Source: Amnibacterium sp. CER49 (lineage in GTDB: Bacteria; Actinomycetota; Actinomycetes; Actinomycetales; Microbacteriaceae). From it: 64,000 bases of DNA. This document shows, piece by piece, positions 17,189-26,414 of this stretch. Location of the stretch: positions 372,001-436,000 of the forward strand of contig NZ_JARVWQ010000002.1 in assembly GCF_029846255.1 (NCBI RefSeq). The letters are read 5' to 3'. Each line of letters opens with the position of its first letter. The stretch's first letter is position 1. Below the pieces are notes generated by a model that was not told where the DNA came from, did no database searches, and saw only the letters and a program-made list of their open reading frames with translations. The translations under genes and the position numbers were made by a program.

Positions 17189-18519
17189 GGCAGCACCGCC
17201 TCGATCGCCGCGGTGAGAGCGCGGGGCACGTCGATGGTGGTGTGCCGGCCTTCTGCGACGAGGCGGCGCCCCCCGATCACCACGGCGTGGACGTCGGCGG
17301 CGGTCGCGGCGAAGACCGCGGACTCGAGCACTGTCTCCGGACGGGCACCGGCGAGGCGCACCGAGTCGAGCGCGACCGCGACGAGGTCGGCGGGAGCGCC
17401 CTGCGCGATCCGGCCGCCGCCCTGCCTCCCGAGGGCCGCGTGCCCTCCCGCTGAGGCGGCCTCGAGCAGCTCCGCCGTGCGGAACCGGCCGCGGCGCTCG
17501 CTCGCGAGCCGTTCGTCGAGCTCCATGCCTCTGGCCTCCTCGAGCAGGTCGATCACGGCGTTGCTGTCGCTGCCGAGGGCGAGCGGGGCGCCCGCGTCGG
17601 CGAGGGCGCGGGCGGGCCCGATGCCGTCGGCGAGGTCGCGCTCCGTGGTCGGGCAGAAGCACACCGTCGTGCGGGATCCGCCGAGCAGGGCCACGTCGTC
17701 GTCGGTGGGGTGCGTGGCGTGCACCGCGGTCGTGTTCGCACCGAGGACGCCCGCCTCGGCGAGGAGCGTCGCCGGGGTGCGGCCGGTGGCGGCGAGGCAG
17801 GCCTCGTTCTCGGCGCGCTGCTCCGACAGGTGCACGTGCAGCGGCGCGCGCCGGGCCTCCGCCCAGCCGGCCACCGTTCCGAGCTGCTCCGGCGGCACCG
17901 CGCGCACGGAGTGGACGGCGGCGCCGACGCGCGCGTCGCCCGAGGGCCGGAGCGCCGAGACGCGCTCGCCCCACGCGTCGGCGTCGCCATCGCCGAAGCG
18001 GCGCTGCGGGCCCTCCAGCGGCCGGTCGAAGCCGCCGCGCAGGTAGCAGGTGTCGAGCAGCGTGATCCGGATCCCCGCCTCCGCGGCGGCGTCGAGGAGC
18101 GCCTCGCCCATCGCATTCGGGTCGGCGTACGGCCGGCCGCCGGGCGCGTGGTGCAGGTAGTGGAACTCGCCGACCGCGGTGACGCCGGCGAGCACCATCT
18201 CGGCGAACACCGCCCGCGCGAGGTCGCGGTACGTGTCGGGGGTGAGCACCGCGGCGAGCGCGTACATGTCGTCGCGCCACGTCCAGAAGGTGCCGTCGCC
18301 GCGGTGCGTGCGGCCGCGCAGCGCGCGGTGGAAGGCGTGGGAGTGCACGTTCGCGAGGCCGGGCAGCACGAGGCCCCGCAGGTGCTCCGCGTCCGCGGGC
18401 TGCTCGGCGCCCGGCACCACGGCGGTGATGCGGCCGTCCGCGGCCTCGATCAGCACGTCGGTCGCGGCGGTGTCGCCGCCGAGCCAGGCGGCGTCGGCGA
18501 ACCAGCGCGTCACCGGCAT
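17185..18519 (-). CDS. hutF: Formimidoylglutamate deiminase
   Basis: Deaminates N-formimidoyl-L-glutamate to N-formyl-L-glutamate and ammonia, which marks the five-step form of the Hut pathway. The 444-residue amidohydrolase-superfamily protein carries [41 protein letters not shown] and [13 protein letters not shown], all typical of HutF. It overlaps the upstream amidohydrolase gene by 10 nt and hutI by 4 nt. The next step needs a formylglutamate deformylase, and no standard hutG is in the window. Confidence 0.94.
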   Translation of the reverse strand: MPVTRWFADAAWLGGDTAATDVLIEAADGRITAVVPGAEQPADAEHLRGLVLPGLANVHSHAFHRALRGRTHRGDGTFWTWRDDMYALAAVLTPDTYRDLARAVFAEMVLAGVTAVGEFHYLHHAPGGRPYADPNAMGEALLDAAAEAGIRITLLDTCYLRGGFDRPLEGPQRRFGDGDADAWGERVSALRPSGDARVGAAVHSVRAVPPEQLGTVAGWAEARRAPLHVHLSEQRAENEACLAATGRTPATLLAEAGVLGANTTAVHATHPTDDDVALLGGSRTTVCFCPTTERDLADGIGPARALADAGAPLALGSDSNAVIDLLEEARGMELDERLASERRGRFRTAELLEAASAGGHAALGRQGGGRIAQGAPADLVAVALDSVRLAGARPETVLESAVFAATAADVHAVVIGGRRLVAEGRHTTIDVPRALTAAIEAVLP

Positions 18520-19739
18520 GCGAGCTCCTCGAGCACGGCGGCGAGCGCCTCGATCCCGGCGACGCAGTCCTCCGGGTCGGCGGTCTCGGCGGGGCTGTGG
18601 CTGACCCCGCTGGGGTTGCGGACGAACAGCATCGCCGCGGGCACCTCGGCGGCGAGGATCCCGGCGTCGTGACCTGCGGCGGTCGGCAGCAGCGGCACGT
18701 CGCCGAGCACGGCGCGGATCCGGTCGCGGAGCGCCGCGTCGAAGCGCACGGCGGGGGAGCGGGACTCCTCCGTGCAGGTCACCTGGACGCCGTGCGCCGC
18801 CGCATGGGCAGCCTCGGTCACGCCGGCGACGAGGGCGTCGAGCACGGCGTCGTCCGCGGCGCGGGCGTCGAGCCACGCGTCGACGGCGGCCGGCACCGCG
18901 TTCGTCGCGTTCGGCGCGACCTGCACGCGGCCGACGGTGGCGACCGCACCCGCCTGCTCGGCGAGCGCGCGGGCGGAGGTGACGGCGGCGGCGAAGGGGA
19001 GCATCGGATCCTGCCGGTCGGCGAGCCGGGTGGTGCCGGCATGATCGGCGGCGCCGCGGAAGGCGAGGTGCCACCGGCCGTGCGGCACGATCGCGGTCGC
19101 CACGGCGACCGGTGCGTCGAGGTCCGCCAGCGCACGGCCCTGCTCGACGTGCAGCTCGACGTAGGCGCCGATGCGGGCGAGGGCCCGCTCGTCGCGGCCG
19201 AGGCCCTCCGGGTCGACGCCGGCGGCCCGCAGCGCCTCGGCGAGGGGGACGGCGTCGCGATCCGTCAAAGTACGCGCCGCCGCGGGGTCGAGGGCGCCGG
19301 TGAGCAGCCGGCTGCCGGCGCACGCGACGCCGAAGCGGGCGCCCTCCTCGTCCGCGAAGGCGACGACCGCGACGGGACGACGCGGCCGGTCGACGCGGTC
19401 GCGCAGCTCGTCGACGGCGAGGAACGCGGAGACCACACCGAGCGGGCCGTCGAACGCGCCCCCGTCGGGCACGCTGTCGAGGTGGCTGCCGGTGACGACC
19501 GCGCCGTCGGCGGCTTCGCCGTCCCACGCCCAGAGGTTGCCGTTGCGGTCGACCTCGCACGTCATGCCGCGGTCGGCGGCCTGCCCGGCGAACCAGTCGC
19601 GCAGCGCGCGGTCGGCCTCGGTCCAGGCGAAGCGGCGGTAGCCGCCGGTGCTCGGGTCGCGCCCGACCCGCTCGAGCGACGACCAGAGCGCCGCGAACCG
19701 CGCCGCGAGCGGCACCGCCGCCACTCCGCCTGCTGCCAT
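18510..19739 (-). CDS. M20-type allantoate amidohydrolase / N-carbamoylase-like hydrolase in hut operon
   Basis: A 409-residue zinc hydrolase of the allantoate amidohydrolase/beta-ureidopropionase group of family M20. Seen motifs are [38 protein letters not shown] and AGHDAGILA, which supply the di-metal ligands and catalytic Glu. No purine-catabolism gene is nearby. It lies between hutR-like and hutF genes with overlap, in the position where N-formylglutamate deformylase would be expected. I infer that it hydrolyses N-formyl-L-glutamate in place of HutG. The start at 19739 is preferred; 19790 is possible. Confidence 0.85.
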   Translation of the reverse strand: MAAGGVAAVPLAARFAALWSSLERVGRDPSTGGYRRFAWTEADRALRDWFAGQAADRGMTCEVDRNGNLWAWDGEAADGAVVTGSHLDSVPDGGAFDGPLGVVSAFLAVDELRDRVDRPRRPVAVVAFADEEGARFGVACAGSRLLTGALDPAAARTLTDRDAVPLAEALRAAGVDPEGLGRDERALARIGAYVELHVEQGRALADLDAPVAVATAIVPHGRWHLAFRGAADHAGTTRLADRQDPMLPFAAAVTSARALAEQAGAVATVGRVQVAPNATNAVPAAVDAWLDARAADDAVLDALVAGVTEAAHAAAHGVQVTCTEESRSPAVRFDAALRDRIRAVLGDVPLLPTAAGHDAGILAAEVPAAMLFVRNPSGVSHSPAETADPEDCVAGIEALAAVLEELACR

Positions 19740-19804
19740 GCGCCCATCGCACACCCCGGAGGTGGCGCGGTCCCACGTCGGCGCACGCATCGCTGTCCGA
19801 GATC

Positions 19805-20611
19805 TCAGACGGCGGCGGCGGGGACGGGCGTGGTCCCGCCGATCCGGCGGCTCAGCTCCGCGGCCGCCCGAGCGACCTGGTGGGCGAGGCGGTCGGGATC
19901 CGCCGTCTGGTCGTCGGCGGGATACGTGACCGCCACCGCGGCGAGCGGCAGGCCGCTGTGGTCGTGCACCGCGACCGCGACGGAGGCGAAGCCGGGTGTC
20001 ACCTCGCCGTCCTCGCTCGCGTACCCGGTGCGGCGGACCTCGGCGAGCACGCGCCGGAGCTCCGGGAGCGACGTGGGACCCGAGCCGTGCCGGAGCACGA
20101 ACGCGCCCCGGGTCGGGAAGAGCGCACGGACGTGCTGCGGGGGCAGCTCCGCGAGGATCGCTCGGCCGGTCGCGGTGAGGTGCGCCGGCAGCCGCACGTC
20201 GACGTCGGTGACGAGCCGCGGCCGGTTCGGCGCCCGCTCCTCGACGAGGTAGAGGACGTCGCCGCCCTGGAGCACGGCGAGGTGCGCGGTGTGCCCGGTG
20301 GCGTCCACGAGCCGGCCGAGCACGGGCCGGGCGAGCCGGGCGAGCGGTGCCTGCCGCAGGTAGGCGGTGCCGAGCTCGAAGGCGCCGAGGCCCAGGCCGT
20401 AGCGGCGCTCCTCGGGCAGGTGCACGACGAGGCCCGCGGCGAGCAGCTCGCCGAGCAGGTGGTAGGTCGTCGAGCGCGGCAGCCCGAGGTCCCGCGCGAG
20501 CACGGCGGCCGGCAGCGGCGCGGGATGCCGCGCGAGCGCCTGCAGCAGGGCGAGCACCTGCCGAGCGGCGGGGACGCCGCCCCGGCGGTCCTGCTCCGTC
20601 GCCGTGCCCAT
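19805..20611 (-). CDS. IclR family transcriptional regulator of hut genes
   Basis: A 268-residue regulator with an N-terminal winged helix (ARQVLALLQALARHP, LARDLGLPRSTTYHLLGELLAAGLV, residues about 15-70) and the IclR effector domain (HLTATGRAILAELPP, SVAVAVHDHSGLPLAAVAVTYP). It stands at the head of the minus hut genes and divergent from hutH, so it very probably controls both arms in response to a pathway intermediate such as urocanate. A palindrome at 20631-20646 is its likely site. Confidence 0.9.
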   Translation of the reverse strand: MGTATEQDRRGGVPAARQVLALLQALARHPAPLPAAVLARDLGLPRSTTYHLLGELLAAGLVVHLPEERRYGLGLGAFELGTAYLRQAPLARLARPVLGRLVDATGHTAHLAVLQGGDVLYLVEERAPNRPRLVTDVDVRLPAHLTATGRAILAELPPQHVRALFPTRGAFVLRHGSGPTSLPELRRVLAEVRRTGYASEDGEVTPGFASVAVAVHDHSGLPLAAVAVTYPADDQTADPDRLAHQVARAAAELSRRIGGTTPVPAAAV

Positions 20612-20630
20612 GGAACGGCAGGGTAGCGCC

Positions 20631-20646
20631 GTCCGGGATACCGGAC
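20631..20646. promoter_or_regulatory. Candidate IclR operator
   Basis: Inverted repeat GTCCGG-GATA-CCGGAC in the 81-bp gap between the IclR gene and hutH. Position, symmetry and spacing fit an IclR-family dimer site controlling both divergent transcripts. Confidence 0.5.
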
Positions 20647-20692
20647 AGCAACCTCGGACGCCCGATGGCGGCGGCGAGTGCCCGGGTGTGGC

Positions 20693-22270
20693 ATGGCCGA
20701 CGTGACGACGACGACGCCGACGACGCAGCGGGTGGAGATCGGGACGGGGGCCCTCGCGGCCGACGACGTGGTGCGCGTCGCCCGGGACGGGGCGGGGGTG
20801 GTGCTGGCCGAGGAGGCGCTCGCCGAGATCGCCCGCACGCGAGCGGTCATCGAGGCGCTCGCCGAGGACGAGGCGCCGCACTACGGCGTCTCGACCGGCT
20901 TCGGGGCGCTCGCGACGAAGCGGATCCCGCCGGAGCGGCGCGCGGACCTGCAGCGGAGCCTCATCCGCTCGCACGCCGCAGGCTCCGGCCCGGAGGTCGA
21001 GCGCGAGGTGGTGCGCGCGCTCATGCTGCTGCGGCTGTCGACGCTCGCCACCGGCCGCACCGGGGTCCGTGTCGGCACGGCGCAGGCGTACGCCGCGATG
21101 CTCGACGCGGGCATCACGCCGGTCGTGCACGAGTACGGCTCGCTCGGCTGCTCCGGCGACCTCGCACCGCTGTCCCACGTCGCGCTCGCGCTCATGGGCG
21201 AGGGCGACGTCCGCGACGCGTCCGGGCGCCGGCAGCCCGCTGCCGAGGCGCTCGCCGCCGCCGGCATCGATCCGGTCGTGCTCGCCGAGAAGGAGGGCCT
21301 CGCGCTCGTCAACGGCACCGACGGCATGCTCGGCATGCTCGTGCTCGCCCTCGCCGACCTGCGGGCGCTGCTCGTCACGGCCGACGTCGCCGCCGCGTTG
21401 AGCGTCGAGTCGCTGCTCGGCACCGACGCCGTCTTCGCCGCCGACCTGCAGTCGCTGCGCCCGCATCCGGGTCAGGCCGCCGCCGCCGCGAACCTCCGCG
21501 CCGTGCTCGCGGGCAGCGGGGTGATGGCGAGCCACCGCGGACCGGAGTGCACCCGCGTGCAGGACGCCTACTCGCTGCGCTGCGCCCCGCAGGTGCACGG
21601 CGCCGCCCGCGACACCCTCGCGCACGCCGCGGCGGTCGCCGACCGCGAGCTCGCCGCCGCGATCGACAACCCCGTCGTCACACCCGACCTGCGGGTCGAG
21701 TCGAACGGCAACTTCCACGGCGCACCCGTCGCCTACGTGCTCGACTTCCTCGCGATCGCCGTCGCCGACGTCGCGAGCATGAGCGAGCGGCGCACCGACC
21801 GGTTCCTCGACCCGGCCCGCAGCAACGGCCTGCCGCCGTTCCTCGCCGACGACCCGGGCGTCGACTCCGGGCACATGATCGCCCAGTACACCGCCGCCGG
21901 CATCGTCAGCGAGCTGAAGCGCCTCGCCGTGCCGGCGAGCGTCGACTCGATCCCGTCGTCCGCCATGCAGGAGGACCACGTCTCGATGGGCTGGCACGCC
22001 GCGCGCAAGCTGCGGCGGGCGATCGACGGCCTCGCCCGCGTGCTCGCGATCGAGCTGCTCACCGCCGCCCGCGGCCTCGACCTGCGTGCGCCCCTGCAGC
22101 CCTCCGCGGCCACCGGCGCGGTCCGCGACGCGATCCGCGCGGCGGGCGTGCCCGCACCCGGCCCCGACCGCTTCCTCGCACCCGAGATCGAGGCGACCGT
22201 CGAGGCCGTCACGAGCGGCGCGATCCTCCGGGCGGCGCAGGGCGCGCTGCCCGGCCACGACCTGTCCTGA
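20693..22270 (+). CDS. hutH: Histidine ammonia-lyase
   Basis: First step of histidine degradation, giving trans-urocanate and ammonia. The 525-residue protein has the MIO-forming segment [16 protein letters not shown], here Cys153-Ser154-Gly155 instead of the commoner Ala-Ser-Gly. Other features are [20 protein letters not shown], and the C-terminal [17 protein letters not shown] typical of HAL. The ATG at 20693 is used; a GTG 15 nt upstream is an alternative, and neither has a strong ribosome site. It is followed 34 nt later by hutU. Confidence 0.96.
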   Translation: MADVTTTTPTTQRVEIGTGALAADDVVRVARDGAGVVLAEEALAEIARTRAVIEALAEDEAPHYGVSTGFGALATKRIPPERRADLQRSLIRSHAAGSGPEVEREVVRALMLLRLSTLATGRTGVRVGTAQAYAAMLDAGITPVVHEYGSLGCSGDLAPLSHVALALMGEGDVRDASGRRQPAAEALAAAGIDPVVLAEKEGLALVNGTDGMLGMLVLALADLRALLVTADVAAALSVESLLGTDAVFAADLQSLRPHPGQAAAAANLRAVLAGSGVMASHRGPECTRVQDAYSLRCAPQVHGAARDTLAHAAAVADRELAAAIDNPVVTPDLRVESNGNFHGAPVAYVLDFLAIAVADVASMSERRTDRFLDPARSNGLPPFLADDPGVDSGHMIAQYTAAGIVSELKRLAVPASVDSIPSSAMQEDHVSMGWHAARKLRRAIDGLARVLAIELLTAARGLDLRAPLQPSAATGAVRDAIRAAGVPAPGPDRFLAPEIEATVEAVTSGAILRAAQGALPGHDLS

Positions 22271-22304
22271 CCGACCGACGAACGAGCGAAGGAGCCGAAC
22301 GACC

Positions 22305-23975
22305 ATGGACGGAGCACGACCGGTCCGCGCACCGCGGGGCACGACGCTCACCGCCCGCAGCTGGCAGACCGAGGCGCCGCTGCGGATGCTGCAGAACAAC
22401 CTCGACCCCGAGGTGGCCGAGCGTCCGGACGACCTCGTGGTCTACGGCGGCACCGGCCGAGCCGCCCGCGACTGGCGCAGCTTCGACGCGATGGTGCGCA
22501 CGCTCACGACGCTCCGCGACGACGAGACGATGCTCGTGCAGTCCGGCCGGCCGGTCGGCGTGCTCCGCACGCACGAGTGGGCCCCCCGGGTGCTCATCGC
22601 GAACTCGAACCTCGTGGGGGACTGGGCGACCTGGCCGGAGTTCCGGCGGCTCGAGCAGCTCGGCCTGACGATGTACGGCCAGATGACGGCCGGCTCGTGG
22701 ATCTACATCGGCACGCAGGGGATCCTGCAGGGCACGTACGAGACGTTCGCCGCAGTCGCCGCGAAGCGCTTCGGGGGCAGCCTGGCCGGCACGCTCACGC
22801 TGACCGGCGGCTGCGGCGGGATGGGCGGCGCGCAGCCGCTCGCCGTCACGCTGAACGGCGGCGTCGTGCTCATCGTCGACGTCGACGAGACCCGGCTGCG
22901 CCGGCGGGTCGACCATCGCTACCTCGACGAGGTGGCCGACGACCTCGACGACGCGGTCGCCCGCTGCCTCGCGGCGAAGCGGGAGCGCCGCGCGCTGTCC
23001 GTCGGGCTCGTCGGCAACGCGGCGACCGTCTTCCCCGAGCTGCTGCGCCGCGGCGTCGAGGTCGACGTCGTCACCGACCAGACCTCCGCGCACGACCCGC
23101 TCAGCTACCTGCCCGAGGGCGTCTCGGTCGAGGAGTGGCACGACGCCGCGGCGAAGGACCCGGTGGGCTTCACCGAACGCGCGCGGGCGTCCATGGCCCG
23201 CCAGGTCGAGGCGATGGTGGGCTTCATGGACGGCGGCGCCGAGGTGTTCGACTACGGGAACTCGATCCGCGACGAGGCGCGCCAGGGCGGCTTCGCCCGC
23301 GCGTTCGCCTTCCCCGGCTTCGTGCCCGCCTACATCCGGCCGCTCTTCTGCGAGGGCAAGGGCCCGTTCCGCTGGGCGGCGCTGTCGGGCGACCCGAAGG
23401 ACATCGCCGTCACCGACCGCGCCGTGCTCGACCTGTTCCCCGAGAACGACCACCTGCAGCGCTGGATCCGTGCGGCGCAGGACAAGGTCGCGTTCCAGGG
23501 CCTGCCGGCCCGGATCTGCTGGCTCGGCCAGGGGGAGCGCGACGTCGCCGGCCTCCGCTTCAACGAGCTCGTCCGGTCGGGTGACCTCTCGGCGCCCGTC
23601 GTCATCGGCCGCGACCACCTCGACACCGGCTCGGTCGCCTCGCCGTACCGCGAGACCGAGGCGATGCTCGACGGCTCGGACGCGATCGCCGACTGGCCGC
23701 TGCTCAACGCCCTCGTGAACACGGCGAGCGGCGCGACCTGGGTGTCGCTGCACCACGGCGGCGGGGTCGGCATCGGCCGCTCGATGCACGCGGGCCAGGT
23801 GACCGTCGCGGACGGCACGGAGCTCGCCGCGCAGAAGCTCGAGCGGGTGCTCACGAACGACCCGGGCATGGGCGTGCTGCGCCACGTCGACGCGGGCTAC
23901 GACATCGCCGAGCGGGTCGCTGCGGAGCAGGGCATCCGGGTCCCGATGCGCGAAGGCGCGGCGGTCGAGGTGTGA
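22305..23975 (+). CDS. hutU: Urocanate hydratase
   Basis: Adds water to urocanate giving 4-imidazolone-5-propanoate, using NAD+ as an electrophile. The 556 residues show [22 protein letters not shown], the NAD-binding [25 protein letters not shown], the active-site Cys in [10 protein letters not shown] and [17 protein letters not shown], all strongly conserved in the family. The ATG at 22305 has GAAGGAG about 9 nt upstream. A 66-bp palindrome follows 8 nt after the stop. Confidence 0.97.
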   Translation: MDGARPVRAPRGTTLTARSWQTEAPLRMLQNNLDPEVAERPDDLVVYGGTGRAARDWRSFDAMVRTLTTLRDDETMLVQSGRPVGVLRTHEWAPRVLIANSNLVGDWATWPEFRRLEQLGLTMYGQMTAGSWIYIGTQGILQGTYETFAAVAAKRFGGSLAGTLTLTGGCGGMGGAQPLAVTLNGGVVLIVDVDETRLRRRVDHRYLDEVADDLDDAVARCLAAKRERRALSVGLVGNAATVFPELLRRGVEVDVVTDQTSAHDPLSYLPEGVSVEEWHDAAAKDPVGFTERARASMARQVEAMVGFMDGGAEVFDYGNSIRDEARQGGFARAFAFPGFVPAYIRPLFCEGKGPFRWAALSGDPKDIAVTDRAVLDLFPENDHLQRWIRAAQDKVAFQGLPARICWLGQGERDVAGLRFNELVRSGDLSAPVVIGRDHLDTGSVASPYRETEAMLDGSDAIADWPLLNALVNTASGATWVSLHHGGGVGIGRSMHAGQVTVADGTELAAQKLERVLTNDPGMGVLRHVDAGYDIAERVAAEQGIRVPMREGAAVEV

Positions 23976-23983
23976 GGACGGCC

Positions 23984-24049
23984 TCGCGCGGTACGTGTGG
24001 CGTCGCGCGGTACGCATGCGTACCGCGCGGCGCCACGGCTACCGCGCGA
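23984..24049. repeat. 66-bp near-palindromic intergenic repeat, copy B
   Basis: Same 66-bp layout as the copies at 8728 and 30050: TCGCGCGGT ends, GCATGC centre (24014-24019). In this copy the inner 26 bp (24004-24029) form a perfect palindrome. It is 8 nt after the hutU stop and 15 nt before the stop of the convergent zinc-ribbon gene. Confidence 0.87.
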
Positions 24050-24064
24050 CGGTCGGGAGCAACG

Positions 24065-24208
24065 TCAGCAGCGGGTGAGGTCGGTCACCGCGTGGTCGGC
24101 GGTGAACCAGCCGCAGCCGCGGCACTCCCAGAACGGCGCCGCAGCGGGGCCGGCGGCCGTGAGGTTCCCGTCGCAGCGCGGGCACGGGCAGATCTCCCCT
24201 TCGAGCAT
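24065..24208 (-). CDS. Small zinc-ribbon protein, 47 aa
   Basis: Reads MLEGEICPCPRCDGNL, then WECRGCGWFTADHAV. The CPRC and CRGC knuckles (with an extra Cys7) form a zinc ribbon. The ATG at 24208 is the only sensible start. It resembles the 41-aa ribbon protein at 15726 in size and spacing of the second knuckle (WECxGCG). Function unknown. It lies downstream of tRNA-Leu and is convergent with hutU. Confidence 0.7.
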   Translation of the reverse strand: MLEGEICPCPRCDGNLTAAGPAAAPFWECRGCGWFTADHAVTDLTRC

Positions 24209-24266
24209 CTGCGCACGCTAACGGAGCACCGGCTCATGCAGGGCTGAGGATCGCCCGACGACGAAA

Positions 24267-24299
24267 GATCCCCGTGCCGCTGCATGCGGCACGGGGATC
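24267..24299 (-). terminator. Rho-independent terminator of tRNA-Leu
   Basis: Perfect 14-bp stem (GATCCCCGTGCCGC and its complement) with a 5-nt loop. On the minus strand it is followed by TTTCGT. It begins 7 nt after the tRNA 3' end. Confidence 0.85.
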
Positions 24300-24305
24300 C
24301 GTTCG

Positions 24306-24390
24306 TGTCCGAGGGGGGACTTGAACCCCCACGCCCGATAAAGGGCACTAGCACCTCAAGCTAGCGCGTCTGCCATTCCGCCACCCGGAC
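24306..24390 (-). tRNA. tRNA-Leu (anticodon GAG)
   Basis: An 85-nt class II tRNA with a 7-bp acceptor stem starting GTCCGGG and a G-T pair at position 6. The anticodon stem-loop is CTAGC-TTGAGGT-GCTAG, giving anticodon GAG and reading CUC/CUU Leu codons. It has a long variable arm and a GTTCAAGTC T-loop. The CCA end is not encoded. A strong terminator follows directly. Confidence 0.95.
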
Positions 24391-24486
24391 GAGTGCGGTG
24401 CCGCTTCCCGCGGCGCCGATCGAGATTAGCAGACCGGGCGACCCTGCTCCGGGCATCGCCCGCCCGCGGCGTGCCAGGCTCGCTGC

Positions 24487-25509
24487 ATGGCCTACGAACC
24501 CGACCCGACCCGCTACGACTCCTTCCCGTACCGCCGCACCGGGCGCAGCGGGCTGCAGCTGCCCGCGGTGTCCCTCGGGCTCTGGCACAACTTCGGCGAC
24601 ACCACCCCCTTCGACACGCAGCGCACGATCCTGCGCCGCGCCTTCGACGCCGGGGTGACGCACTTCGACCTCGCCAACAACTACGGGCCGCCCTACGGCT
24701 CGGCCGAGACGAACTTCGGCCGGCACTTCCGTGACGACTTCCGGCCGTTCCGCGACGAGCTCGTGATCTCCACGAAGGCGGGCTACGACATGTGGCCCGG
24801 GCCCTACGGGAACTTCGGCTCGCGGAAGTACCTGCTCGCGAGCCTCGACCAGTCGCTCGAGCGGATGGGCCTCGACCACGTCGACATCTTCTACTCGCAC
24901 CGGGCCGACCCCGACACCCCCCTCGAGGAGACGATGGGCGCGCTCGCGACGGCCGTGCAGTCAGGCCGCGCGCTCTACGCGGGTGTCTCGAGCTACTCCC
25001 CGGAGCGCACCCGCGAAGCGGCGCGGATCCTCGGCGAGCTCGGCGTCCCGCTGCTCATTCACCAGCCGTCGTACTCGATGCTGAACCGCTGGATCGAGCA
25101 CGGGCTGCTCGACACGGTCGGCGAGCTCGGCGTCGGCGTCATCGCCTTCTCGCCGCTCGCGCAGGGCCTGCTCACCGACCGCTACCTGCAGGGCATCCCG
25201 GAGGGCTCGAGGGCTGCGCGCGACCAGAGCGTGCAGGGCACGATCACGGAGGAGGCGCTCGCGCACGTCCGCGCCCTGAATGAGATCGCCGCCGGTCGCG
25301 GTCAGTCGCTCGCGCAGATGGCGGTCGCCTGGACGCTCCGCGACGAGCGCGTCACGAGCGCCCTCATCGGCGCCTCGAGCGTGCAGCAGCTCGACGACAA
25401 CCTCGCGGCGGTGACGAACACGACGTTCACCGCCGAGGAGCTCGCGGCGATCGACGAGCACGCGGTCGACGGCGGCATCAACTTCTGGCAGCGCTCCAGC
25501 GACGTCTGA
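24487..25509 (+). CDS. Aldo/keto reductase, YghZ/L-glyceraldehyde 3-phosphate reductase type
   Basis: A 340-residue NADPH-dependent reductase with a (beta/alpha)8 fold. The catalytic tetrad is visible: Asp and Tyr in HFDLANNYGPPYGSAE, Lys in ISTKAGYDMW, and His in FYSHRADPDTP. SALIGASSVQQLDDNLAAV forms the cofactor end. The phrase GPPYGSAE is typical of the YghZ/KvBeta branch, which reduces methylglyoxal and L-glyceraldehyde 3-phosphate. No ribosome site is seen. CAGGCT ends 6 nt before the ATG, so a leaderless transcript is likely. Confidence 0.92.
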   Translation: MAYEPDPTRYDSFPYRRTGRSGLQLPAVSLGLWHNFGDTTPFDTQRTILRRAFDAGVTHFDLANNYGPPYGSAETNFGRHFRDDFRPFRDELVISTKAGYDMWPGPYGNFGSRKYLLASLDQSLERMGLDHVDIFYSHRADPDTPLEETMGALATAVQSGRALYAGVSSYSPERTREAARILGELGVPLLIHQPSYSMLNRWIEHGLLDTVGELGVGVIAFSPLAQGLLTDRYLQGIPEGSRAARDQSVQGTITEEALAHVRALNEIAAGRGQSLAQMAVAWTLRDERVTSALIGASSVQQLDDNLAAVTNTTFTAEELAAIDEHAVDGGINFWQRSSDV

Positions 25510-25566
25510 CCCGCGCCCTTCCCGGCGCCGGTCGTGCGGAGCACACTGGCGTCGGGAGGGGAGCGG

Positions 25567-26385
25567 ATGGCGATCCAGCTGCAGGAGCGGACGGCGGAGC
25601 TCCTCGGCGAGCTCCGGGTCGCGGCGACCCCGTGGCGCATCCGCGGGATCCGCGCGAACGAGACGGTCGTCGACAGCCGGGATGCCGTGCTCGTCTGGGA
25701 GCCGAGACGGGTCACCCCGGTCTACGCCGTGCCCGACCCGGACGTCGCCGGGCGCATCGAGCCGCTCGGGCCGCCGCGGCCGCTCGATCCTGCTGAGGCG
25801 CGACGACCCGTGCTCGACCCGAGCGTGCCGTTCGACGCGCACACCGCACCGGGCGAGGCCCTCGCGGTCCACGCCGCCGGAGGCGTCGTGGCCGCCTTCC
25901 GGTTCGGCGACCCGCTGCTGGAGGGACGCATCGCCATCGACTTCGACGCGCTCGCCTGGTTCGAGGAGGACGCCCCGCAGGTCGCGCACCCGCGCGATCC
26001 GTTCCACCGCATCGACGTGCGGCCGACCCCACGCCATGTCGTGATGTCGCACCGCGGGGTCGTCGTGGTCGAGACCGACCGCGCGCGGCTGCTCGCCGAG
26101 ACCATGCTGCCGGTGCGCTGGTACGTGCCGGAGGACGCCGTCCGCGTGCCGCTCGAGCCGAGCGACACCACGACGACCTGCGCGTACAAGGGCCGGGCGT
26201 GCTACCGGTCGGCACGCGTCGCCGACGAGGTGCTGCGCGACCTGTTCTGGACCTACGACGAACCGCTGTCCGACGGCCGCGCCGTCGCGGGGCTGCTCGG
26301 CGTGTTCGCGGAGCGGCTCGAGGTCGTCGTCGACGGGGAGCCGCGGGTGCGGACGGGCGTGCTCGCGGTCCACCCCTCGGTCTGA
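25567..26385 (+). CDS. DUF427 domain protein (two modules)
   Basis: A 272-residue protein with two copies of the DUF427 fold. The first spans about residues 20-130 (ANETVVDSRDAVLVWEP). The second is clearer at about 155-270, with VVVVETDRARLLAETMLPVRWYVP and TTTTCAYKGRACYRS. The biochemical function of the family is unknown, although a nucleotidyltransferase-like fold has been suggested. GGAGGGG stands upstream of the ATG at 25567, which decides the start over a frame opening at 25534. Confidence 0.85.
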   Translation: MAIQLQERTAELLGELRVAATPWRIRGIRANETVVDSRDAVLVWEPRRVTPVYAVPDPDVAGRIEPLGPPRPLDPAEARRPVLDPSVPFDAHTAPGEALAVHAAGGVVAAFRFGDPLLEGRIAIDFDALAWFEEDAPQVAHPRDPFHRIDVRPTPRHVVMSHRGVVVVETDRARLLAETMLPVRWYVPEDAVRVPLEPSDTTTTCAYKGRACYRSARVADEVLRDLFWTYDEPLSDGRAVAGLLGVFAERLEVVVDGEPRVRTGVLAVHPSV

Positions 26386-26414
26386 CGGCATCGGCGCCGG
26401 TCTAGCGTGAACGG

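Noticed and set aside
18510-19739. Allantoate (purine) degradation locus
   Set aside because: No allantoinase, ureidoglycolate or urate genes are present; the gene is embedded in and overlaps the hut operon.
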